From: Enterobacteriaceae bacterium 89
GTDB taxonomy: Bacteria > Pseudomonadota > Gammaproteobacteria > Enterobacterales > Enterobacteriaceae
DNA length: 64,000 nucleotides
Assembly (NCBI GenBank): GCA_014156375.1
Contig: RQJH01000003.1
Location: 124,001-188,000 of the forward strand
Direction: 5' to 3'
Shown here: positions 20,630 to 31,082 of the stretch, piece after piece
How the letters are laid out: each line of letters opens with the position of its first letter
Position numbering within the stretch: position 1 is the stretch's first letter
Position numbers and translations under genes: made by a program
The notes under the pieces: model-generated
Seen by the model: the letters and a program-made list of their open reading frames with translations, nothing else
Databases searched by the model: none
What the model was told of the DNA's origin: nothing

Positions 20630-21393
20630 GCCATCGCCCCCCCGGCCACCACCGCCGACAGGCAGTGCACGATTTCGCTCAGACGCGGATCGTTCTCTTG
20701 CTTCAGCCAGACTTCAATTTCATGCAGCGCCTGCTGCGGCTGTTTGTGCTGGATCAGCGACAGGAACTTCATGCTGATATCGCCGCCCTGGCGGTAGCCC
20801 GCCATGCGTCGGGCTTCGCGTTCAACGGCAACGCGCAGAGTCAGCGGGACATCAGGCAGGATCAGCGTCGGTTTTTCACCTTCGCTCTGCACATGCTCAA
20901 TACCTTTCAGTTTCTGATCGAGCAGGCCCAGCGCCACGGCGAAACCGTGGATGGTGGCGGCTGGCGTCGGCGGACAGCCGGGGATCCACACATCAATCGG
21001 CACGATAGTGTCGCTGCCACCCCAGACGCAGTAGAGATCGTGGAAGATCCCGCCGCCCACGCCGCACGCGCCGTAGGAGACACAGATTTTCGGATCCGGG
21101 GCTGATTCGTAGGCTCGCAAAGCGGGCACGCGCATTGCACGGGTTACCGCACCGGTGAACAGCAGAATATCGGCGTGGCGCGGTGAAGCCACCACTTTGA
21201 TACCGAAGCGCTCGGCATCAAAGACTGGCGTAATAGCCGAGAAAATTTCGATCTCACAGCCGTTGCAGCCGCCGCAGTCCACGCGGTAAACATAGGCGGA
21301 GCGCTTGATATCTTTCAGCAGCGTTTGCTTCATTTTCGCCGCGTCGTCAGCCAGCTGGATCGGCTGGCTGACGTGATGATTAAATTCACTCAT
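20626..21393 (-). CDS. hyfI: Hydrogenase-4 small subunit HyfI
   Basis: HyfI is the NuoB-like small subunit that carries the 4Fe-4S cluster next to the NiFe site of HyfG. The 255-residue protein has the cluster-binding pattern [12 protein letters not shown] near residue 41, GACGVGGG near residue 108 and PGCPPTP near residue 138. It overlaps hyfH by eight bases and hyfJ by four. E. coli HyfI is 252 residues. Confidence 0.94.
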   Translation of the reverse strand: MSEFNHHVSQPIQLADDAAKMKQTLLKDIKRSAYVYRVDCGGCNGCEIEIFSAITPVFDAERFGIKVVASPRHADILLFTGAVTRAMRVPALRAYESAPDPKICVSYGACGVGGGIFHDLYCVWGGSDTIVPIDVWIPGCPPTPAATIHGFAVALGLLDQKLKGIEHVQSEGEKPTLILPDVPLTLRVAVEREARRMAGYRQGGDISMKFLSLIQHKQPQQALHEIEVWLKQENDPRLSEIVHCLSAVVAGGAMA

Positions 21394-21940
21394 GGTGTTT
21401 CTCCACCGCGCTCAGGTTCAGGCCACGCGGGTCGTGGCGGCCCACGGTGTCCCGACGCTTGCACGTCGGACAGGTGGTGAACTGCGATTTCATCCCTTCC
21501 AGCGCTTCATCGCTGATGCCGGACTGGCGCAACAGCTCCATCGCGTACTGGGCCGATTTTTCCGCCGTGAACGGTTTCTGGCACACGTCGCAGTGCTGGA
21601 GGCGGAACACGGCTTTCACGTACAAATCAGCCTTATTAGTCACCGCCAGCTCGAAGTCATTGGTCAGGCGGATGGCTTTGGTTGGGCAGACTTCTTCGCA
21701 GCGTCCGCAGAAAATGCAGCGACCAATAAACAGCTGCCACAGGCGTTCGTTGCTTTCCGGACGCGTTTCCATCGTCAGCGCATTCGCCGGGCAGGCCATG
21801 GTACAGGCCGCACACGCAATGCACTGCTCAGGATTGAGCTCCGGACGGCCCCGAAAATCGGGGCTGATGTCCAGCGGCTTGAACGGATATTTGACCGTCG
21901 GCTCGCCCGCTTTGAGGATGGTTTTAAACAGTTTCAGCAT
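21386..21940 (-). CDS. hyfH: Hydrogenase-4 ferredoxin subunit HyfH
   Basis: HyfH is a NuoI-like polyferredoxin subunit that relays electrons between HyfA and HyfI. Two 4Fe-4S motifs are visible: [13 protein letters not shown] near residue 40 and [13 protein letters not shown] near residue 76. Two further CxxC pairs near the C-terminus (CDVC, CPTC) may bind another metal. The sequence, beginning [20 protein letters not shown], matches E. coli HyfH more closely than HycF, which is one line of evidence that the operon is hyf. It starts nine bases behind hyfG. Confidence 0.93.
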   Translation of the reverse strand: MLKLFKTILKAGEPTVKYPFKPLDISPDFRGRPELNPEQCIACAACTMACPANALTMETRPESNERLWQLFIGRCIFCGRCEEVCPTKAIRLTNDFELAVTNKADLYVKAVFRLQHCDVCQKPFTAEKSAQYAMELLRQSGISDEALEGMKSQFTTCPTCKRRDTVGRHDPRGLNLSAVEKHHE

Positions 21941-21949
21941 GGTGGTTCC

Positions 21950-23683
21950 TTACTTGAGCGGCGAGTTTTTGCGCTCAATGCTATAACGTTCAATCTCTTT
22001 GTACGGCACGGTGGTGGACTTGCGTTTGCGGACATCCACCAGCGTTACGCGGTCGGTGCAGGAGTAGCACGGATCGAGGCTGCCGATGATCAGCGGCGCA
22101 TCCGATACGGTGTTACCGCGCAGCATATAGCGCAGCACCGGCCAGTTAGCGTAGGTCGCCGCACGGCAGCGCCAGCGGAACAGCTTCTGGTTGTCGCCAA
22201 GCATGCTCCAGTGCACGTCTTCACCGCGCGGCGCTTCGACATATCCCAGCGCGAACTTATGCGGCTGATAGGTGAAGCCTTCGGTCAACAGCGGGCCGTC
22301 GCCCATGGTGTCCAGCGCGTATTCAATCATCGCCAGCGAATCGAAGGTTTCCTTCACGCGTACCATCACGCGGGAGAACACGTCACCGCCGTCATAGGCA
22401 AACAGCGTTTTCGGCAGATTGCCGTAGTCGGAATACGGATGATCAAAGCGCATGTCACGCTTAAAGCCGCTGCCGCGGATCAGCGGCCCGACCGGGCTGT
22501 AGTCGCGCGCCACCTGACGATCGAGAAGGCCGACGCCCTGAGTACGCTGGCCGATATTCGGCGTGGAGAGCAGCATATCCACCAGCTGAGTCACTTCCGC
22601 ACGCATCTCGCGGACCAGCTGAATGGTTTTGATGCGCTGCTCTTTGAGAATGTCGCGACGAATACCGCCGATCAGGTTCAGGCCGTAGGTTTTACGCGAA
22701 CCGGTCAGCAACTCCGCCATGGTCATCGATTTTTCGCGCACGCGGAAAAACTGCATGAAGCCGGTATCGAAGCCAACAAAGTGGCTGGACAGCCCAATGT
22801 TCAGCAGATGGCTGTGCAGACGCTCCACTTCCAGCAGAATTGAACGGATGGTATGCGCACGCTGTGGCACCACAATCCCCAAAGCGTTTTCCACAGAAGT
22901 GGTGTAAGCGACGCTGTGGGCAAAGCCGCAAATGCCGCATACGCGGTCGGACAAGAAGGTGACTTCGTTGTAGCCCATGCGGGTTTCGGCCAGCTTTTCC
23001 ATCCCGCGATGGACGTAAAACAGGCGGTAGTCGGCATCAACAATCTGCTCGCCGTCGACGAACAGGCGGAAGTGGCCCGGTTCATCCGAAGTGATGTGCA
23101 TCGGGCCAATCGGCACCACGCGGGCTTTTTTGTCGCCGTCGTTGATGAACGGATAGGTTTCGGTTTCCGTGGTCGGTGCCGGGCGCTGACGGTAATCCAT
23201 CGCGTCTTTGCGCAGCGGATACATTTCATCCGGCCAGTCGTCCGGCAGCACCAGACGGCGCTCATCCGGCAGGCCAATCGGCTTCAGGCCGTACATATCG
23301 CGGATTTCACGTTCGCCCCATACCGCCGCAGGCACACGCGGCGTAACGGACGGGAATTCCAGCGAGTGATCGACCAATCCTTTGACGGTGACCCAGCACT
23401 TCTCGCCCTCTTCCATCGACAGCGAGTAATAGACTGCAAAGTGACCGTTGAGCGTGCGTTCGTCATTGCCGAACAGCACCGGCAGCCAGCCGCCGCAGCC
23501 GTAATAGAGAAACTCGACGATCTCCGGCAGCAGGTTGATTTTAACGGTGATGGTCACCTGATCGTTGGTCTGACGCTCTTCATCAAGGATCGCGCCGGGG
23601 AATTTTTCCCGCACCGCTGCCAGATAACCCAGTCCCAGTACATCGCCCTGCGCGAGGCCGTTCATATATTGTTGATAACTCAC
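21950..23683 (-). CDS. hyfG: Hydrogenase-4 large subunit HyfG (NiFe site)
   Basis: HyfG carries the NiFe active site that reduces protons to H2. It fuses a NuoC-like N-terminal part (to about residue 170) with a NuoD-like hydrogenase part. Nickel-iron ligands are in [10 protein letters not shown] and [10 protein letters not shown] 32-residue tail after that Arg ends ERKNSPLK, the type of extension cut off by HycI. The GTG at 23681-23683 is chosen: it has a GGAG site seven bases upstream and overlaps the hyfF stop as GTGA. This gives 577 residues; an ATG at 23713 would run 34 bases into hyfF. E. coli HyfG is about 570 residues. Confidence 0.93.
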   Translation of the reverse strand: MSYQQYMNGLAQGDVLGLGYLAAVREKFPGAILDEERQTNDQVTITVKINLLPEIVEFLYYGCGGWLPVLFGNDERTLNGHFAVYYSLSMEEGEKCWVTVKGLVDHSLEFPSVTPRVPAAVWGEREIRDMYGLKPIGLPDERRLVLPDDWPDEMYPLRKDAMDYRQRPAPTTETETYPFINDGDKKARVVPIGPMHITSDEPGHFRLFVDGEQIVDADYRLFYVHRGMEKLAETRMGYNEVTFLSDRVCGICGFAHSVAYTTSVENALGIVVPQRAHTIRSILLEVERLHSHLLNIGLSSHFVGFDTGFMQFFRVREKSMTMAELLTGSRKTYGLNLIGGIRRDILKEQRIKTIQLVREMRAEVTQLVDMLLSTPNIGQRTQGVGLLDRQVARDYSPVGPLIRGSGFKRDMRFDHPYSDYGNLPKTLFAYDGGDVFSRVMVRVKETFDSLAMIEYALDTMGDGPLLTEGFTYQPHKFALGYVEAPRGEDVHWSMLGDNQKLFRWRCRAATYANWPVLRYMLRGNTVSDAPLIIGSLDPCYSCTDRVTLVDVRKRKSTTVPYKEIERYSIERKNSPLK

Positions 23684-25269
23684 TTCGTTTCTCCAGCGCA
23701 CTCGCGGGTGCAATCACTGTGGTTAGCGGCAGTGGCAGTCGAAACTGCCCACGGCCACTGAAATTCCTGCTGTGGGGATGTTTTCATCACGATTGAGGCG
23801 GCGTTTTGCAGCAAACGACTGACCGGCTGCGGAATGTGGGTCCCCATCACCAGCATTAACACCAGCAGGATCGCCATCGGCAGCGTGGTCAGAAGGCCCA
23901 GTTCGCCTTTGCTGGTGGCTTCCGGAGCCGCGCCGAACAGCAGGCAGGCCACCATCCGCATCAGACCACCGAGCACCACGGTCAGCAGCAACAGCAGGCC
24001 GATGGTCAGCCAGATATGGCCCGCAGCCAGCCCGGCGGTCACGGTCATAAATTCACTGAGGAAGATGTTGAAAGGTGGCATCCCGCCAAGCGCCAGCGCA
24101 CCGCCAGCCAGCAGGACGGCGCTGAACGGCATCAGCTTCAGCATGCCGCGCACCACGCCTAAATCACGGGTGCCGTATTTCAGCAGTACGTTGCCGGAAC
24201 CGCAGAACAACAGGGTTTTCGCCAGGCTGTGGTTGAGGGTATGCAGCAGCGCCGCCAGCACGCCGAGCGGTCCGCCAATGCCGAGCGCCACGGCAATCAG
24301 CCCCATGTTTTCGACGCTCGAATAGGCCAACAGACGCTTCACGTCCTGCTGAACCAGAATGAAGAACGCCGCCACCGCCACCGACAGCAGACCAAACACC
24401 ACCAGCAGCGTGTTCGGGAACTGGGTACCGATGGCTTCGGTGATGATGATGTGGAAGCGGATAATCACCAGCAGCGCGCAGTTGAGCAGCACCGCAGAGA
24501 GCAGCGCACTGGTCGGGCTTGGCGCTTCACTGTGCGCATCCGGCAGCCAGGCGTGCATCGGGAACAGCCCGGTTTTGGTGCCAAAGCCAATCAGGATAAA
24601 CACGAACGCCAGGTGCATCAGCGTTGGATCCAGCTGACCCGCGTGTTTCAGCACTTCGCTCCAGAAGATGGCGTTGTGCGCATCCGGCATAAAGCTTGCC
24701 GCGTTGGCGTACACCAGAATGGTGCCGAACAGGCCGAAGGCCACGCCGACGGTACAGATGATGATGTACTTCCAGGCCGCTTCCAGCGATGAACGCTGGC
24801 CGTAAATCCCCACCAGAAACGCAGAGCTGAGAGTGGTGGCTTCAATCGCCGCCCACATCACGATCAGGTTGTTGCTGGTCACCACTAACATCATGGTGAA
24901 CAGGAACAGGTGGAAGAAACCGTAGTAGTGACACAGCGTGGCGACAGAGATTTCCCCTTCGTCCACCTCATGGCGCATATAGCCCATCGAGTAGAGCCCG
25001 GTAAGAAAACCGATAACACCGAGGATGGCGAGGAACAGCGCGCTGAGGCTGTCGAGGTGCAGCCAGAGGTTGTCAGAGAAAATTTCCCCCTGCTGATACA
25101 CTTCCGCGACGGCAAACAATGTGATTGCCAGCAGCGCGAGGATCCCCACGCCGTGCAGGACCGTCACCGCTGCGCGGGAGCCCGTACCGAGCGCCCGGCA
25201 GGCAAACGCCAGCAGCGAGAAGACCAGCGGCGTCAGCAGTAACAAGGTAAAAATAGCAGTATGACTCAT
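23680..25269 (-). CDS. hyfF: Hydrogenase-4 membrane subunit HyfF
   Basis: HyfF is an antiporter-like inner-membrane subunit (NuoL/M/N and Mrp family) found in hydrogenase 4 and absent from hydrogenase 3. The 529-residue protein has about 13 transmembrane segments. Conserved features are an acidic residue in [16 protein letters not shown], the segment [19 protein letters not shown] and charged residues in the helices around [15 protein letters not shown], of the kind implicated in proton movement. E. coli HyfF is 526 residues. It is coupled to hyfG by GTGA and begins four bases after hyfE. Confidence 0.94.
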   Translation of the reverse strand: MSHTAIFTLLLLTPLVFSLLAFACRALGTGSRAAVTVLHGVGILALLAITLFAVAEVYQQGEIFSDNLWLHLDSLSALFLAILGVIGFLTGLYSMGYMRHEVDEGEISVATLCHYYGFFHLFLFTMMLVVTSNNLIVMWAAIEATTLSSAFLVGIYGQRSSLEAAWKYIIICTVGVAFGLFGTILVYANAASFMPDAHNAIFWSEVLKHAGQLDPTLMHLAFVFILIGFGTKTGLFPMHAWLPDAHSEAPSPTSALLSAVLLNCALLVIIRFHIIITEAIGTQFPNTLLVVFGLLSVAVAAFFILVQQDVKRLLAYSSVENMGLIAVALGIGGPLGVLAALLHTLNHSLAKTLLFCGSGNVLLKYGTRDLGVVRGMLKLMPFSAVLLAGGALALGGMPPFNIFLSEFMTVTAGLAAGHIWLTIGLLLLLTVVLGGLMRMVACLLFGAAPEATSKGELGLLTTLPMAILLVLMLVMGTHIPQPVSRLLQNAASIVMKTSPQQEFQWPWAVSTATAANHSDCTRECAGETK

Positions 25270-25273
25270 TGTG

Positions 25274-25924
25274 TTATCCCTTCAGCGCCGTCAGTTGATT
25301 CACATCGAGCGTGCCGAGCGTGCGCCAGATTTTTCTCACCAGAAGCACCATGACAATCACCGCAAAAATCGCGTCGGTGGCAATGCCAATCTCCACCAGC
25401 TCCGGCGCTTTATGTGCCAGCAGCGCCAGCACCAGGTGCGAGCCGTTTTCCATCAGGCAGTAGCCAAACACCTGCTTAAGAATGTTGCGCTGAGTGACGA
25501 TGCATAGCAGGCCCAGCAGGAAGTGGCCGAGCGCCACGGCCAGCGCGGGTTTCAGCTCCTGCAACAGCGGCAGCGACACCGGGCGCACCACAATCCAGCA
25601 CAGCACCACAATCACCGCCGAGGCGAGCATCAGCTGCACCGGGCCAATCAGGCTGACGTCCGCTTTCGGGTCGGCCAGCTTGCGCAGCGCAAAGCCCATA
25701 ATCAGCGGCACCAGGATCACCTTGGTCAGCAGCGCGCTGAAGGACCACATCAGCAGCTGTTCAGAGTTGAGCGTTCTGGAAAGCGTGAAGAAAATCAGCA
25801 CCAGCACCAGCGACTGCAGGGCATAAAACCAGCAGGAGCTGCGCGGATGCTTCGCACCAATCACCAGCAGTGATGTCACCATCATCAGTCCGGCGAGGTT
25901 ATTTACGAGTAAGGCTCCGGTCAT
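25274..25924 (-). CDS. hyfE: Hydrogenase-4 membrane subunit HyfE
   Basis: HyfE is a small integral membrane subunit with a NuoK-like region, unique to the hydrogenase-4 type. From [15 protein letters not shown] the protein is 216 residues, equal to E. coli HyfE; an ATG one codon earlier (25927) is only three bases from the AAGGGGGG ribosome binding site and is less likely. About six transmembrane segments are visible, with the conserved C-terminal half [15 protein letters not shown] and [11 protein letters not shown] containing a buried Glu. Confidence 0.93.
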   Translation of the reverse strand: MTGALLVNNLAGLMMVTSLLVIGAKHPRSSCWFYALQSLVLVLIFFTLSRTLNSEQLLMWSFSALLTKVILVPLIMGFALRKLADPKADVSLIGPVQLMLASAVIVVLCWIVVRPVSLPLLQELKPALAVALGHFLLGLLCIVTQRNILKQVFGYCLMENGSHLVLALLAHKAPELVEIGIATDAIFAVIVMVLLVRKIWRTLGTLDVNQLTALKG

Positions 25925-25936
25925 CATCGACCCCCC

Positions 25937-27379
25937 TTAATTCAGCCAGACGGCAGCAATGACGCTGGAGAGCAGCGACATCACTATCAGAACAATCAGC
26001 ACGGCGCGCATTGCCAGCGGCAGCGGCGACATTTCTGCCACTTCCGGGCTAGACTCACCGGGCACCACGCGCCCGAACCAGTAAATCAGCCATGCGAAGC
26101 TGGCGACCGATTCCACCAGCGCCAGCACCATCACCGGAACCAGCTCCCAGTGGGCGCTGGAGAGCGTGAAGCCTGCGGCAAACACCGGGAACTTACTGAA
26201 GAAGCCGTTGAATGGAGGCACCCCGGCAATCGCCAGCGCCGCCACGCAAAAACCAATCCCCAGCAGCGGTGATTTGCCCATCACGCCGCGCAGTTTTGGC
26301 AGCAGGCGGGTTCCGCAGCTGAAGCTGAAGGCCCCGGCCACCAGGAAAAACAGGCTTTTGGCAAATGCGTGGTTGAAGATGTAGGCAATACCGCCGTCCA
26401 GCGCCTGCTTCGAGCCCAGCGCCGCCAGCGACAGCGCGAGGAACATCCACGCCAGCTGGGTGATAGTCGACCACGCCAGCAGACGCTTCATGTCCTTCTG
26501 CGGCAGATACATCATGAAGCCGTAGATCATGGTGATGGTCGCCATCACGATGCCGACCCAGCCAATCACGTGCGGGACGTTGCCGCCTTCAAGAATGGCG
26601 CGGGCAAAAATATAGACACCCACCTTCACCATTGACGCGGCGTGTAAGTAAGCACTCACCGGGGTTGGCGCTTCCATCGCATCCGGCAGCCAGGCCTGCA
26701 TTGGCAGCTGGGCTGATTTCCCCCACGCCGCAAACAGAATGCCGCCGTAGACGATATAGCTGGCGCTCCCCTGCAGCTGGCTGAGTGCGCTGAGGGCAAA
26801 CGTGCCGGTATTGAGGAACAGCGTGGCGGCGGCGAGATACAGCCCCAGTGACGCCACATGCGTAATCAACAGCGCCTTCATCGCCGAACGCTGTGATTTT
26901 GGCGTCTGGTAATAGCCAATCAGCGCCCAGGAGCAGCCACCGGTGATTTCGAAGAACAGCAGCTGTCCAAGCAGCGTGGACGACAGCACCAGTCCCGCCA
27001 TCGCGCCGATAAAAATCAGCAGGAAAGCGTAGTAACGATTGCCGCCGTCATGCGGATGCTCGCGGTTGCCGGTGGTCAGATACCCCATCGAATAGAGGCT
27101 CACCAGCAGGCCGAGGAACACCACGGCGAAGACAATCAGTGTGCTGATGCGGTCAACCGTAAAGCCGAACAGCGCCACGCCGTGAACGCTCACTAACGTG
27201 TAGGTGGCCTCCACTTTGCCGCCTGCGAGGAACTGCCAGCCCAGCACCACGGTGCCAAGCGTCGCCAGCAGCGCAAACAGCGTGCAGATTTTTTTGGCGA
27301 GCGGCTTCGGCGCACAGGCCGTCAGCAGCGCGCCGATAAACGGCACCAGCAGGGTCGTCAGAGCAATTTTTTCCATCAT
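25937..27379 (-). CDS. hyfD: Hydrogenase-4 membrane subunit HyfD
   Basis: HyfD is a second antiporter-like (NuoL/M/N family) inner-membrane subunit specific to hydrogenase 4. The 480-residue protein has about 14 predicted transmembrane segments. It has an acidic residue in LLFFEITGGCSWALIGYYQ, the conserved loop SAQLPMQAWLPDAMEAPTPVSAYLHAASM and the DMKRLLAWSTITQL helix. E. coli HyfD has 479 residues and starts at the second Met (27376); both codons are acceptably placed behind AAGGAG. It lies 12 bases after hyfC. Confidence 0.94.
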   Translation of the reverse strand: MMEKIALTTLLVPFIGALLTACAPKPLAKKICTLFALLATLGTVVLGWQFLAGGKVEATYTLVSVHGVALFGFTVDRISTLIVFAVVFLGLLVSLYSMGYLTTGNREHPHDGGNRYYAFLLIFIGAMAGLVLSSTLLGQLLFFEITGGCSWALIGYYQTPKSQRSAMKALLITHVASLGLYLAAATLFLNTGTFALSALSQLQGSASYIVYGGILFAAWGKSAQLPMQAWLPDAMEAPTPVSAYLHAASMVKVGVYIFARAILEGGNVPHVIGWVGIVMATITMIYGFMMYLPQKDMKRLLAWSTITQLAWMFLALSLAALGSKQALDGGIAYIFNHAFAKSLFFLVAGAFSFSCGTRLLPKLRGVMGKSPLLGIGFCVAALAIAGVPPFNGFFSKFPVFAAGFTLSSAHWELVPVMVLALVESVASFAWLIYWFGRVVPGESSPEVAEMSPLPLAMRAVLIVLIVMSLLSSVIAAVWLN

Positions 27380-27390
27380 TTAACGGCTCC

Positions 27391-28341
27391 TTACAGACCG
27401 GTAAACCAGAAGACGAAGGCCAGCGCCGAAACGCCAAACCCGAGCCAGGTGACGTGGTGCGTCAGCAGGAAGCGCCCGCGAGCGAGCGAGTTTTCCACCA
27501 GCGACGCCAGCACGAACACCACCAGCAGCTTGACGATCATCACCACCAAAGCCAGCAGCAGCGCCGGAGCCGTCATTACCTCGGCTTTCCCAAACGGGAT
27601 AAACACCGCGAGGAACATTTCAGCCACGACGACCTGCTTGAGACCAATCCCCCACTTCACCAGCGCGAAATCAGAGCCGGAATATTCAGTGAGCGGCCCT
27701 TCCTGCAACTCCTGCTCGGCTTCAGCCACGTCGAACGGGATTTTGCCCATCTCGATAAACGAGGCGAAACCGCAGGCCAGAAAGGCCATGAAGATCGCCA
27801 GCGGCGAAGTCCAGCCTTGCGCCAGCGTGGCGCTGATGGTGCCGATATTGGTTGAGCCGACAATCAGCGCCACCACAATCAGCCCAAGGATCAGGATCGG
27901 CTCCACCAGGATGCCCAGCGTCAGCTCGCGGCTGGCGCCGATACCGGCAAAGGAAGAAGCGCTGTCGAGCCCGGAAAGTGAGAAGAAGAAGCGGAACAGA
28001 GCAAACAGATACAGCAGGGTGATCAGATCGCCCGCGCCGCCAAACGGTGACGTAGCGGTAAAGACCGGCAGCGCCATCGCCACCAGCAGCATGCTGCTGA
28101 GCAGCACCCACGGCATCACCCGGAACATTGCTCCGGACTGATCCGGGCCGACCGGCTGACGTTTAAGCAGTTTCACCAGGTCACGATAGTCCTGCATGAT
28201 GCCCGGCCCACGGCGCGAGTGCATACGCGCGCGGATCTGGCGGGAAATGCCGGTCATCAGCGGCGTCAGCGCCAGCAGAATGGCGGCCTGGCAGACGGCA
28301 AACAGCCCCATGCCCCATTCCGGCGTTTGTTGGATTAACAT
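27391..28341 (-). CDS. hyfC: Hydrogenase-4 membrane subunit HyfC
   Basis: HyfC is the NuoH-like subunit that anchors the peripheral hydrogenase arm to the membrane. The 316-residue protein has about eight transmembrane segments and the conserved cytoplasmic loop FIEMGKIPFDVAEAEQELQEGP, which faces the small subunit in this family. E. coli HyfC is 322 residues. It follows hyfB after ten bases. Confidence 0.94.
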   Translation of the reverse strand: MLIQQTPEWGMGLFAVCQAAILLALTPLMTGISRQIRARMHSRRGPGIMQDYRDLVKLLKRQPVGPDQSGAMFRVMPWVLLSSMLLVAMALPVFTATSPFGGAGDLITLLYLFALFRFFFSLSGLDSASSFAGIGASRELTLGILVEPILILGLIVVALIVGSTNIGTISATLAQGWTSPLAIFMAFLACGFASFIEMGKIPFDVAEAEQELQEGPLTEYSGSDFALVKWGIGLKQVVVAEMFLAVFIPFGKAEVMTAPALLLALVVMIVKLLVVFVLASLVENSLARGRFLLTHHVTWLGFGVSALAFVFWFTGL

Positions 28342-28351
28342 CTCACTCTCC

Positions 28352-30367
28352 TCACAGGGCCACGGTCAGTAACAGAACGACCAGCGCCACCACCACGTAC
28401 AGGCAGTAAAGGCGGAAGTCCCCGCTCTGCATCCGCTGGATAACGGAACCGGCGCGTTGAACGACGCGAACCAGAGGCCAGATAATGCGTTCATCCCAGA
28501 AGGGTTCGACGGCTGCCGCGCCATCCGTCACTTTCGTCAGGCTGCGACTCAAAGCCTGAGAAGGATCGAGCTGTTTACGCATGCGATACAGCGGGCCAAA
28601 CATCACCCGCAGCGGCTGGGTGAAGCTGCCAGCGGAAGCGGACATTGCCTCTTCCCACGCGTAGCCACAGGCCCACGGCTCGCCGCGACGACGGAACGCA
28701 CCGCGCTCGCCGCGCAGCACCCACCACACGGCCAGCGGCAGCAGCGGCAGACCCAGCAGCAGCAGGAAGGAAATTGCCGGAGAGAGCATCGCCTGAGCGC
28801 TGTTGCCCGGCTGAAGTACAGCGTTACCGCTAACCACCAGATCGGGCGTATGCGTCAGTGACGTAGCAACCTGCGCCAGGATTGGCGCGGCAAAGGACGC
28901 CCCCACGCCCAGTGCCACACACAGTAACGCCATCACGATCATCGCGGCGGTCATCGGCCACGGCACTTCACGGGCATGCTCAGCCTGCTCGCTGCGGGCT
29001 CCGCCGCAGAAGCTGATGCCGTAAACTTTGACGAAGCACATCGCCGCCAGCGCGCCGGTGATCGCCAGCATGACGATCGCCACCGGACCGGCCAGACGCA
29101 TGGCGAAATCGCCGTCGTGACTCATGGTGAACAGAGACTGATAGGTGAACCATTCGCTGACAAAACCGTTCAGCGGTGGCAGTGCGGAAATGGACATACA
29201 GCCAATCAGGAAAGCGGTGCCGGTGAGCGGCATCAGCTTCGCCAGGCCACCCATTTTTTCCATATCACGGGTATGAACGCGGAAAATGACAGCTCCTGCA
29301 CCGAGGAACAGCAGGCCTTTAAATAAGGCGTGGTTGAGCAGGTGGAAAAGCGCACCCAGCAGGCCGATGGCGGCAAGCACAGGATGATGGCTGGCAATGC
29401 CGACCATGCCAACGCCGACGCCCATCAGGATGATGCCGATGTTTTCCACGGTGTGCCACGCCAGCAGGCGTTTGATATCGTGTTCCGCCAGCGCGTACAG
29501 CACGCCGAGCACCGAGGACACCGCACCGAAAACCAGCACCATAATGCCCCACCAGCTTTCCGTCGCGCCCAGCAGATCCACACCCACTTTGATGATGCCG
29601 AAGATACCGATTTTGACCATCACCCCGGACATCAGCGCCGAAGCGTGGGAAGGGGCCGCCGGGTGCGCTTTCGGCAGCCAGCTGTGCAGCGGCAGCATCC
29701 CGGCCTTCGCGCCGAAACCGAGGAACGCAAGGACGAACACCACGGAGGCCATCAGCGGTGAAAGATGCAGATGGCGGAAGGATTCAAACTCCAGGCTGCC
29801 GCTTTCGCGCCACATCAGGAAGAACGCCACCATGATCAGTACCGAACCGGCGTGGGCGATAAAGAAGTACAGCAGCCCGGCTTTGATGGACTCTTCACTC
29901 TGGTCGGCAATGACGAGGAACCAGGAGGCCAGCGACATCATTTCGAACAGGATGATGAACCAGAAGCCGTTGTCCATCACCACCAGCCCGACCATCGAGG
30001 CGATAAACAGGTTCATAAAGAACCCCATCGACGCCGCGCCTTTGCCGAGGTATTCCTGCATATAGGAGAGCGAGTACATCGCGCACAGCGTCACCAGCAG
30101 CGAAATCACCATCACCATAAACGCGCCGAGGCTGTCCATGCGCACGGTGAAAGCAGCAAACGGGAACGGCCCGGCGGCCATCCAGGTCTGTACTTCACCG
30201 CTCAGCAGAACCGGCACCGCGCTGCACAGGCCAAGCAGGCCGCCCAGCATGGCCGAAATGCCCGCCACGCGGATCGCCAGTTTTTCGTTGTTCTGCAGCA
30301 GCAGTGACGCCACGCCACCCGCGACATACAGCACCAGCGACCACATCAATAATTGCAGTGCATCCAT
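28352..30367 (-). CDS. hyfB: Hydrogenase-4 membrane subunit HyfB
   Basis: HyfB is the largest antiporter-like membrane subunit, equivalent to HycC of hydrogenase 3. The 671-residue protein has about 16 transmembrane segments. Conserved features are an acidic residue in FIILFEMMSLASWFLV, the GAKAGMLPLHSWLPKAHPAAPSHASALMSG stretch (written here only as its key parts LPLHSWLPKAHP and SHASALMSG) and the DIKRLLAWHTVENIG helix. A long C-terminal region after residue 540 is typical of HycC/HyfB. E. coli HyfB is 672 residues. Its ATG overlaps the hyfA stop by one base (TGATG). Confidence 0.94.
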   Translation of the reverse strand: MDALQLLMWSLVLYVAGGVASLLLQNNEKLAIRVAGISAMLGGLLGLCSAVPVLLSGEVQTWMAAGPFPFAAFTVRMDSLGAFMVMVISLLVTLCAMYSLSYMQEYLGKGAASMGFFMNLFIASMVGLVVMDNGFWFIILFEMMSLASWFLVIADQSEESIKAGLLYFFIAHAGSVLIMVAFFLMWRESGSLEFESFRHLHLSPLMASVVFVLAFLGFGAKAGMLPLHSWLPKAHPAAPSHASALMSGVMVKIGIFGIIKVGVDLLGATESWWGIMVLVFGAVSSVLGVLYALAEHDIKRLLAWHTVENIGIILMGVGVGMVGIASHHPVLAAIGLLGALFHLLNHALFKGLLFLGAGAVIFRVHTRDMEKMGGLAKLMPLTGTAFLIGCMSISALPPLNGFVSEWFTYQSLFTMSHDGDFAMRLAGPVAIVMLAITGALAAMCFVKVYGISFCGGARSEQAEHAREVPWPMTAAMIVMALLCVALGVGASFAAPILAQVATSLTHTPDLVVSGNAVLQPGNSAQAMLSPAISFLLLLGLPLLPLAVWWVLRGERGAFRRRGEPWACGYAWEEAMSASAGSFTQPLRVMFGPLYRMRKQLDPSQALSRSLTKVTDGAAAVEPFWDERIIWPLVRVVQRAGSVIQRMQSGDFRLYCLYVVVALVVLLLTVAL

Positions 30368-30978
30368 CAGTTTTGCTCCCCTGCAAGGCTTGTCAGCGTG
30401 TCCGGCATCATCAGCGCGGTTTGCGCCCGACGCTGTTTCATCTGCTGCTCAATGGACTGAGGTTCAACCAGGTGCAGCGCATGAGTTGGACAGGAGCGCA
30501 CGCAGGCCGGGCCTTCCGGCAGGAAGTGGCACAGGTCGCATTTCACGGCGACGGCGCGCACGCCCGCATTCCAGCTCAGGAACGGATCCATGCTGTCCGA
30601 GCTGACCGGCACGTCGCTTAATAAAGAGGCCGGAACAAAATGCTCATACTGCGTGGGCACGTCCAGCGGCGTGCTGCCCGCCGGAGTGATGGCACCAAAC
30701 GGACACACCAGCCCGCACAGCTTGCAGCCGATGCACAGGCTTTCATTAATCTGCACGCTGTCGCCTTCAAGGTTGATGGCATTCACCGGACAGACGCGTT
30801 TACAGGGCGAATCTTCGCAGTGACGACACAGCACCGGGGCCGTGTGCTCGTCGGTGCGCGCCATCGTCAGCCTCGGGTGCTGCTGGAGCCCCTGGGCTTT
30901 ATGGACATCGGAACACGCTGCCAGGCAGGTATTGCAGCCGATGCACCACTGAGGATCCGCAATGACAAAGCGGTTCAT
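30367..30978 (-). CDS. hyfA: Hydrogenase-4 electron-transfer subunit HyfA
   Basis: HyfA is the polyferredoxin expected to take electrons from formate dehydrogenase H and pass them into the hydrogenase arm. The 203-residue protein has four 4Fe-4S cysteine groups: CIGCNTCLAAC near residue 12, CRHCEDSPCKRVC near residue 51, CIGCKLCGLVC near residue 81 and CDLCHFLPEGPACVRSCP near residue 149. E. coli HyfA is 205 residues. It is the first gene of the operon and lies 41 bases downstream of a sigma-54 promoter. Confidence 0.94.
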   Translation of the reverse strand: MNRFVIADPQWCIGCNTCLAACSDVHKAQGLQQHPRLTMARTDEHTAPVLCRHCEDSPCKRVCPVNAINLEGDSVQINESLCIGCKLCGLVCPFGAITPAGSTPLDVPTQYEHFVPASLLSDVPVSSDSMDPFLSWNAGVRAVAVKCDLCHFLPEGPACVRSCPTHALHLVEPQSIEQQMKQRRAQTALMMPDTLTSLAGEQN

Positions 30979-31019
30979 GGTTATTCCTCTGAGACGGAAG
31001 AAAGTGATTCCGCTCGTAT

Positions 31020-31035
31020 AGCAATTTGCATGCCA
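31020..31035 (-). promoter_or_regulatory. Sigma-54 promoter of the hyf operon
   Basis: On the minus strand TGGCATGCAAATTGCT contains a perfect GG-N10-GC with good -24 (TGGCA) and -12 (TTGCT) elements, 41 bases before the hyfA start. Confidence 0.88.
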
Positions 31036-31082
31036 CCTCTACATTTCATTGATAAACAATGAGTTAAACAAAAGTCTTCGCC

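Noticed and set aside
21392-22843. 483-codon plus-strand frame opposite hyfG and hyfH
   Set aside because: It is an antisense shadow in GC-rich coding DNA with no recognisable domain.
20216-30978. Annotating the hydrogenase operon as hyc (hydrogenase 3), as in E. coli at this locus
   Set aside because: HyfD, HyfE and HyfF are present, the ferredoxin subunit matches HyfH and not HycF, the first gene matches HyfA, and hycA is missing.
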